A stretch of DNA of 64,000 bases from Bacteroidales bacterium (lineage in GTDB: Bacteria > Bacteroidota > Bacteroidia > Bacteroidales > UBA932), in assembly GCA_017557535.1 (NCBI GenBank), contig JAFYYM010000113.1, positions 1 to 64,000 on the forward strand, read 5' to 3'. This document shows positions 58,704 through 64,000 of the stretch, piece after piece. Made by a program: the position numbers and the translations under genes. How positions within the stretch are numbered: position 1 is the first letter of the stretch; each line of letters begins with the position of its first letter. Under the pieces are notes generated by a model that did not search any database, had not been told where the DNA came from, and worked only from the letters and a program-made list of their open reading frames with translations.

Positions 58704-59597
58704 CTAGAAATAGACGACAGTATTTCCCTCAATCGCTGACATGAGTGAATTGGCCAGACGGCTGACACCGAACCTGAACAGGCTCTTATCCAGCCACTCG
58801 GCACCAAGGAGGGTCTTCACTATTGAATAATACACCACAGCGTCTTTCGCGGTGGATATGCCTCCAGCAGCCTTGAAGCCGACTTTGCGCCCTGTCTTGG
58901 TATAGAAAGCCTTGATGCACTCGCACATGACGAATGCGGCCATAGGGGTGGCGTTGACGCTGACCTTACCGGTAGAGGTCTTGATGAAGTCCGCACCTTC
59001 CTCCATGGCGAGGAAAGATGCTTCAGCGATCCTCTCAGGCGTGACTAGAAGTCCGGTCTCAAGGATAACCTTCAAGACCACATCCCTGCCCAACTTGGCT
59101 GCCGCAGCGTCGATAGCCTGTCTCATGGCTTTGATCTCCGCCCTGGCCTGATCATATTCACCGGCCATGAAGGAATTGAGAGCCAAGACTATATCTATCT
59201 CATCCGCTCCAGCTTCAACTGCCATCTCGCATTCCTTGACCTTGACCTCGAGGAAACTCTGGGAGGTAGGGAAACACCCTGAGACAGCTGTCACATGGAC
59301 ACTGTTATCAGACAGGTTCTCCTTGACGACAGAGGCAAGATTCGAGAAGACGCAGACAGAAGCCGGAAGAGGATATCCGGGATAATCCTCCTTGAATGAA
59401 TTCACCTTTCCGACAAGCTTGGCTACTGAAGCCGCTGTATCCTCGGTACGCAAGGTGGTGAGGTCCATGATGGACATGCATTGTCTCAAAATCTCAGGAG
59501 TGGTCACATTGTCGATATTGGCGGCGATAGCGTCAAGCCTTTTGCCGATGGCCTCCTCATCAGGAGAGTAGCCATATTTCTTTAATAACGAATCCAT
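58704..59597 (-). CDS. deoC: Deoxyribose-phosphate aldolase
   Basis: 297 residues, slightly long for DeoC but normal for Bacteroidetes forms. It cleaves 2-deoxyribose 5-phosphate to acetaldehyde and glyceraldehyde 3-phosphate. Motifs are VLKVILETGLL, the Schiff-base lysine region GADFIKTSTGKVSV, and GRKVGFKAAGGIST. It is the last gene before the terminator and lies 27 bp after the radical SAM gene. It has no functional link with those neighbours that I can see. Confidence 0.95.
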   Translation of the reverse strand: MDSLLKKYGYSPDEEAIGKRLDAIAANIDNVTTPEILRQCMSIMDLTTLRTEDTAASVAKLVGKVNSFKEDYPGYPLPASVCVFSNLASVVKENLSDNSVHVTAVSGCFPTSQSFLEVKVKECEMAVEAGADEIDIVLALNSFMAGEYDQARAEIKAMRQAIDAAAAKLGRDVVLKVILETGLLVTPERIAEASFLAMEEGADFIKTSTGKVSVNATPMAAFVMCECIKAFYTKTGRKVGFKAAGGISTAKDAVVYYSIVKTLLGAEWLDKSLFRFGVSRLANSLMSAIEGNTVVYF

Positions 59598-59624
59598 TAT
59601 ATCATTAATTTAAATTACTGATTC

Positions 59625-60380
59625 TCAGCCTCTGATCTGGACCTTCAGTCCAGCGTCCACAAGAGGTTTCGTCAAAGACTCCATCTCTTCCACCGTGAAT
59701 TTCTCCAAGCCGGCCGCCGGAGCCTCCCTGTCCAAAGTGTACACCATGACCTCCCGCGGCCTCAATTCCTTGACTATATCCATCCACCCCTGAAGAACCT
59801 CCGGGGAAGATGAGTCAAAACCGCTTGAGCGAAGGAACATGGTTTGCATGACAAAATTTCCCTCGAACTTTCTCATAGATTCAACCACATCCGCCACATG
59901 ATACTCCCCTTGAGGCTGGTTGATCCTCGCTACGAGCTCATCTGTGGGGGCGTCCAGTTTCAAAATGGGATTGTCCACCTTTCTGAGCGCCTCGAAAACT
60001 CCTGGAATACCGATCCTCGTGGCATTCGTCAACACAGAGATTACCGCTTTAGGGAAATACTTGTCCCTCAACCCGATAGTGACGTCAATAATCTCCGGGA
60101 ACGCAGGATTCAAAGTAGGCTCCCCGTCTCCAGAGAAAGTGATTGAATCTATGGCGATACCTTTAGCGGCACAATCTTCCAATTTGGCGGTCAACGCCTT
60201 CCTGAGCCTTGCCGCACTCGGGATCTTTTTGTCATTCCTCCCGTCCTTGTTCCATCCGCACTCACAATACACGCAATCGAAATTGCAAAGTTTCCCTTTC
60301 TCCGGGAGAAGATTGATCCCTAGGGATGAGCCTAATCTCCTGGAATGGATGGGACCAAAGACTATCTCCTCTCGCATCAT
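59625..60380 (-). CDS. Radical SAM protein (COG0731-like)
   Basis: 251 residues from ATG 60380 (or 60377); the longer frame overlaps the preceding gene. The opening EEIVFGPIHSRRLGSSLGIN and the cluster motif CNFDCVYCECG (CxxxCxxC) match the TYW1-like COG0731 family, as does SITFSGDGEPTLNP. Proteins of this group have no settled role in bacteria. The ATG lies 4 bp after the amidohydrolase stop, so the two are co-translated. Confidence 0.88.
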   Translation of the reverse strand: MMREEIVFGPIHSRRLGSSLGINLLPEKGKLCNFDCVYCECGWNKDGRNDKKIPSAARLRKALTAKLEDCAAKGIAIDSITFSGDGEPTLNPAFPEIIDVTIGLRDKYFPKAVISVLTNATRIGIPGVFEALRKVDNPILKLDAPTDELVARINQPQGEYHVADVVESMRKFEGNFVMQTMFLRSSGFDSSSPEVLQGWMDIVKELRPREVMVYTLDREAPAAGLEKFTVEEMESLTKPLVDAGLKVQIRG

Positions 60381-60384
60381 AAGC

Positions 60385-61572
60385 CTATACCAATCTGTAT
60401 GAGCAACTTCCAGCCGTAAGACGGCCATCAGCGCCGAGGTTGTCAATAAACACCAGCCCGGGACACTTGCCGACCTCTATCGTACCCAGTGTTTTCTCTT
60501 TTCCCAGGAACTCCGCCCCATTCACGCATGCCCAGGTCAGAAGCTCTCCCAAGGACAAATCCTCCGACGTACCCTGGAGGCAATAAAGTTCCCTGACGAT
60601 GTCCAAATCGTCGTTACTTGAGAGGGAATCAGTGCCGACAGTGATCTTCAGGCCATTGCGGCGCATCAGGTCAACAGGAGGCAATGCGTTATGAATAAAC
60701 AAATTAGAGCAAGGGCAAAGGGCAACGAACGGATGTCTCATCACCGCTTTCACAGCGTCAATCCCCTCTTGGTCCATACAGACTTCATGGACGAGCAGGA
60801 TATGCTCGTCAAAGGGGACGGGATGAGCTTTCTTGAGCATGTCTATGAAATACAGGAGTGAGGACTTACCTGTCACCGGAGGGACACTCATCCCGGCTGA
60901 CTTACGGTTGTCCCACATGGCTCCCCTTCCGTACTTGATCATATCCTCCTCCTCTTCAGTCTCCTCGGAATGGTAGGACAGATAGCCGGATCTCAATCCT
61001 TCAGCAGAGACAGCGGTGAGCAGATCCGGGCTCATGGTATAACACGCATGAGGAGTCGGAGCGGCGTCCAAGCCCATCTTGTCGGCTTTCTCCTTCAACT
61101 TCATCACTCCTTCCATCACCGATTCGCAATCCTCCGGTTCTGTCCCGAATACCTCCAGGAAAGTCCTGGTGTACATCGGAGACTCCCTCTTGATCTCGAA
61201 CGAATCGTCGCAATTGCTGATGTCAGCCATGGCGGAAACCCCTCTCTCCCACATGACATCCATCCAATGGCGGATGTCAGCTATCTTCCCGGAAAGAGGC
61301 TTGGTGTCGCGAAGGGCGTTTATCTGGTCGATGAATCCGGCCATCCCCGTTCCCTTGCGGAAAAGCTTCCACATGTATGACAGTTCGACGTGGCAGTGGG
61401 TGTTGACGAAGCCGGGGACAATAGCCCCCTCAAGGAATATCTCCTCCTTGGAAGGATCCTCGCATACTCCTACAGCGATCACCTCTCCCTCAGAAGAATA
61501 CTCCACATAACCGTTCCGAATCGGATCCGGACGGTCAAGAGTGTAGAGATATTCAGCCGCTAGTTTCGCCAT
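60385..61572 (-). CDS. Amidohydrolase-superfamily deaminase-like enzyme
   Basis: 395 residues. Metal-site motifs are NTHCHVELSYM (HxH), YHSEETEEEED, LLVHEVCMDQEG (His) and TVGTDSLSSNDDLDI (Asp), typical of the TRZ/ATZ subgroup that deaminates nucleobase-like compounds. The substrate cannot be determined; aminodeoxyfutalosine and guanine deaminases are relatives. ATG at 61572 lies 13 bp inside the DUF4296 gene. Confidence 0.85.
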   Translation of the reverse strand: MAKLAAEYLYTLDRPDPIRNGYVEYSSEGEVIAVGVCEDPSKEEIFLEGAIVPGFVNTHCHVELSYMWKLFRKGTGMAGFIDQINALRDTKPLSGKIADIRHWMDVMWERGVSAMADISNCDDSFEIKRESPMYTRTFLEVFGTEPEDCESVMEGVMKLKEKADKMGLDAAPTPHACYTMSPDLLTAVSAEGLRSGYLSYHSEETEEEEDMIKYGRGAMWDNRKSAGMSVPPVTGKSSLLYFIDMLKKAHPVPFDEHILLVHEVCMDQEGIDAVKAVMRHPFVALCPCSNLFIHNALPPVDLMRRNGLKITVGTDSLSSNDDLDIVRELYCLQGTSEDLSLGELLTWACVNGAEFLGKEKTLGTIEVGKCPGLVFIDNLGADGRLTAGSCSYRLV

Positions 61573-62177
61573 GGGATAGGTTTCTCCTCAACCTCGGGAG
61601 CTTTCGGGGCCGCCTTGGATGTATCCTTGATTATCAGCTCCGGACCATGGAACACCGTGTCTTCCACAACCGGTACCGGGAAATAAACTCCCTTGCTGTT
61701 TTTACGTATGTCAATCCTGTCTGTCATGGAATTGACATAGAAAAGATCCCCGTAATAAGACAAATCGTCCCGCTTAAAAGCCCGCATGGCCCTGGCTATG
61801 GAGTCGGCCCGATGGCGGATCTTATCTTTCTGGCGGAGATCCCGCTGGATCGCGGCGAACTCATTCTCCAAGCCTTTCGCCACCCTTCCAAGCATCTCGG
61901 CGTAACGTTTGGGATCTGAAAGGTAGAAGTCCACACTTGCCCTGTAATCATCGAGATTGTAGCCGTACTTCTCGAAGATCGGGGCATAAAACCATGTGGT
62001 GTCTGCCATCGTTCTCTTGTCGGAGTTCATATCCAGCCACTGATCCGCCAGGAACATTTCCCGGTAGATCTTCTCCATTTGGCGTTTAGGGATCACTTTA
62101 GGGCCTTTAGAGCATGAGATGAGAGTCACGACCAAGGCCGTGACCACAAATAACACCAAGAGACCCTTCCTGAACAT
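61560..62177 (-). CDS. DUF4296-family lipoprotein
   Basis: 205 residues. The lipobox is MFRKGLLVLFVVTALVVTLISC. The following VIPKRQMEKIYREMFLADQWL and YGYNLDDYRASVDFYLSDP segments are characteristic of DUF4296, a Bacteroidetes family of unknown function. It starts 1 bp after pheT, as is common in this phylum, and overlaps the amidohydrolase gene. Confidence 0.88.
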   Translation of the reverse strand: MFRKGLLVLFVVTALVVTLISCSKGPKVIPKRQMEKIYREMFLADQWLDMNSDKRTMADTTWFYAPIFEKYGYNLDDYRASVDFYLSDPKRYAEMLGRVAKGLENEFAAIQRDLRQKDKIRHRADSIARAMRAFKRDDLSYYGDLFYVNSMTDRIDIRKNSKGVYFPVPVVEDTVFHGPELIIKDTSKAAPKAPEVEEKPIPWRN

Positions 62178-62178
62178 A

Positions 62179-64000
62179 CTATCTCAAGCTCGCTCCATAT
62201 TCCCCGGTGAAAGTGGAAAGGAGCTTATCCATTATCCTCTCCACGTCAGCGTCGGTCAATGTCTTCTCCAAATCCTGAAGAACGAAGCCGAGAGCGTACT
62301 GCTTCTTGCCGGCAGGGATCTTATCTCCCCTGTAGACATCGAACAACGTGACGCTCTTGAGGAGCTTCTTGGCAGCCTTGAAAGAGCTGCGGTATAGATC
62401 AGCGAAACTCACGCTCTCGTCAAGCAAAAGGGCGAGATCCCTGCGTACCTCAGGGAACTTGGGCAGTTCCTTGAAAGCGACCTTATCCCTCTTGACAAGC
62501 TTGAAGAGCGTGTTCCAGTTGATCTCCGCGGCGAAAGCGGGCTGCTTGACATCGAACTTCCTGGCCAAAGCGGGAAGGACAGTACCGACTACGGCAAGCG
62601 GGAGATGTGTGCCGGGAAGGGCATAGCAAACACCCTCACTGAATATGTCAGCGGGAGCCGGAGTGGCTTCCATCTGATAAAGATCCGCCCCGAAACGCCT
62701 GAGGAGAAGGTCGACATAGCCTTTGAGCTCGAAGAAACTGCTCTTTCCAGGCTGGACATTCCATGACTTCTCAGAAGAACCGGTTATGAACATGGAGAAG
62801 GCTTGATGCTCCTCATAAGAAGCGAGAGTCTTTCCATCTCCCTGAGGATCGCGGCTGTACACAGAACCATACTCGAAAAGCCTCATGGAGGAGATCTGGC
62901 GGTTGATGTTGTAAGCCATAACCTCCAAACCGTTGAATATGAGAGTCTGCCTCATCACGTTGAGGTCTGAGCTCAAGGGATTCACGATGGAGGCGCACCT
63001 CTCCTCGGGGAAAGTCGTCAGTCCCTTGTAATAAGCGGACTTCGTTAGAGAGTTGTTCATCATCTCGACGAAACCGTTCGCCGCGAGGAAGTTGGAGATA
63101 CCGTTGCGGATGGCCTCCGGCTCGGGAGAAGGAGTCGCGTTGACTGACATCTTCATGTGCTTAGGAAGATCGATGTTATTGTATCCATAGACCCTAAGAA
63201 TCTCCTCAACCACATCACATTCCCTCTCAACGTCTACCATATAGGAAGGAGCGGCCACTTTGGCTCCTCCCGGCCTCTTCTCAAGGAAATCATAGGCCAG
63301 ACAGGAGAGAATCTTCTCTATCGTCTCATGACCAATCTTCTTGCCGATAAACCTCTCGATACGGTCATAATCCAGGTCAATGACCTTCTTCCCTATCTTA
63401 TTGGGGTAGAATTCCTCCATTCCTCCAACAATCTCTCCTCCAGCCAGTTCCTTTATGAGGAGGGCGGCGCGCTTGCAAGCGTACTCTGTGATTCCGGGAT
63501 CGCAACCTCTCTCGAAACGGAAAGACGCGTCTGTCTGGAGGGTATGCCTCTTGGAAGTCTTGCGGATGGAGCCGGGATCGAAGTAAGCGCTCTCAATGAA
63601 CACACTGGTGGTGGAATCAGTCACACCCGAGTCAATCCCACCGAAAACGCCGGCGATACACATCGGCCCGTTCGCGTCAGCGATGACGATATCCTCAGCG
63701 GACAGCTTGCGCTCCATCTCGTCCAGGGTGACAATCTTCTCACCTTCCTGAGCCCTTCTCACAATCACCTTCCCGCCGGAAATCTTGTCAGCGTCAAAGG
63801 TGTGGAGAGGCTGCCCGAGCTCCCAGAGTATGAAATTGGACACGTCGACAACATTGTCGATGGGACGCAGGCCTATGGCCAGGAGCCTCTTGCGGAGCCA
63901 CTCGGGAGAAGGACCGACCTTGACACCCTTAAGGGTGATGCCGCAGTAACGGGGAGCGGCTGAAGGATCCTGCACGTCAATCGGAATAGCTGTTCCCTCA
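62179..64000 (-). CDS. pheT: Phenylalanyl-tRNA synthetase beta subunit, N-terminal part outside the window
   Basis: The frame is open to the right edge, so about 607 C-terminal residues are present of an expected 820 or so. The B3/4 domain begins at QDPSAAPRYCGITLKGVKVG, followed by B5 (about the KVIDLDYDRIERFIGKKIG region), the catalytic-like core, and the C-terminal FDX-ACB anticodon-binding domain (PEVRRDLALLLDESVSFADL...KQYALGFVLQDLEKTLTD). PheT forms an alpha2-beta2 enzyme with PheS and includes the editing site. First gene visible of a run to deoC. Confidence 0.95.
   Translation of the reverse strand, partial: EGTAIPIDVQDPSAAPRYCGITLKGVKVGPSPEWLRKRLLAIGLRPIDNVVDVSNFILWELGQPLHTFDADKISGGKVIVRRAQEGEKIVTLDEMERKLSAEDIVIADANGPMCIAGVFGGIDSGVTDSTTSVFIESAYFDPGSIRKTSKRHTLQTDASFRFERGCDPGITEYACKRAALLIKELAGGEIVGGMEEFYPNKIGKKVIDLDYDRIERFIGKKIGHETIEKILSCLAYDFLEKRPGGAKVAAPSYMVDVERECDVVEEILRVYGYNNIDLPKHMKMSVNATPSPEPEAIRNGISNFLAANGFVEMMNNSLTKSAYYKGLTTFPEERCASIVNPLSSDLNVMRQTLIFNGLEVMAYNINRQISSMRLFEYGSVYSRDPQGDGKTLASYEEHQAFSMFITGSSEKSWNVQPGKSSFFELKGYVDLLLRRFGADLYQMEATPAPADIFSEGVCYALPGTHLPLAVVGTVLPALARKFDVKQPAFAAEINWNTLFKLVKRDKVAFKELPKFPEVRRDLALLLDESVSFADLYRSSFKAAKKLLKSVTLFDVYRGDKIPAGKKQYALGFVLQDLEKTLTDADVERIMDKLLSTFTGEYGASLR

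Overview
The window is a chromosome fragment from an anaerobic Bacteroidales bacterium (Bacteroidota), most likely an uncultured gut or rumen lineage. The evidence is Bacteroidota-type -7 promoter boxes (TAnnTTTG) and weak or absent Shine-Dalgarno sites; family-restricted proteins (DUF4837, DUF4296, DUF5723 and DUF5020/Tsx-like families, an M64 peptidase, BspA/LRR lipoproteins); the order ruvX / M23 peptidase-dxr-rseP; and an oxygen-sensitive NrdD/NrdG ribonucleotide reductase. No gene-free stretch exceeds 300 bases. The first gene (M64 peptidase) and the last (pheT) run off the window edges.

Layout. 1-1.4 kb: end of a secreted M64-type peptidase. 1.4-10.4 kb (minus): one tightly packed operon, citD-citE-citF-citX-citC/G-aconitase-icd, joining citrate lyase and its cofactor maturation to aconitase and NADP-isocitrate dehydrogenase. 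Several of its genes carry in-frame palindromic or tandem repeat insertions. 10.5-13.9 kb (minus): LysM/M23 peptidase, phosphohexomutase, peptide deformylase, RuvX. 13.9-19.9 kb (plus): M23 peptidase, dxr, rseP, a PurF-like protein without the catalytic cysteine, and a membrane metallophosphoesterase. 19.9-23.3 kb (minus): a membrane LAB_N/amidinohydrolase fusion next to a two-domain acyltransferase of the OlsF/GlsF aminolipid type.

23.3-37.6 kb is an accessory island, visibly AT-richer than its surroundings and bracketed by two direct copies of a 108-bp double-hairpin repeat. Its core is a minus-strand operon: three-zinc-ribbon protein, four-module AAA+ ATPase, zinc-ribbon/FHA protein, PP2C phosphatase, Ser/Thr kinase with C-terminal membrane helices, small protein, and a membrane protein joining zinc ribbon, BspA-type repeats and a BatD-like domain. 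A T-x-[IV]-A-P motif occurs in five related copies at the kinase N terminus and once beside the FHA domain, which suggests a kinase / phosphatase / phosphothreonine-reader circuit controlling the AAA+ machine. A HicAB toxin-antitoxin pair closes the island. I regard this operon as the best candidate for an undescribed system here.

37.6-43.1 kb: a second membrane Ser/Thr kinase divergent from an outer-membrane-type protein (both carrying the same dispersed repeat family in their coding sequence), a putative regulator, and a duplicated EF-hand/LRR lipoprotein. 43.3-50.6 kb: DUF4837 lipoprotein, tRNA-Glu / rpsT / tRNA-Pro, nrdDG, and a purine-salvage group (Tsx-like porin, AzgA-type permease, divergent apt-like gene). 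50.7-58.6 kb: GH78 rhamnosidase, DUF5723 protein, a probable TIM-barrel glycosidase, tRNA-Leu and a zinc-metallopeptidase-like lipoprotein. 58.7-64 kb (minus): pheT, DUF4296 lipoprotein, amidohydrolase, radical SAM enzyme and deoC as one apparent transcription unit ending in a clear terminator.

All family assignments rest on motif recognition by eye; no database search was run.
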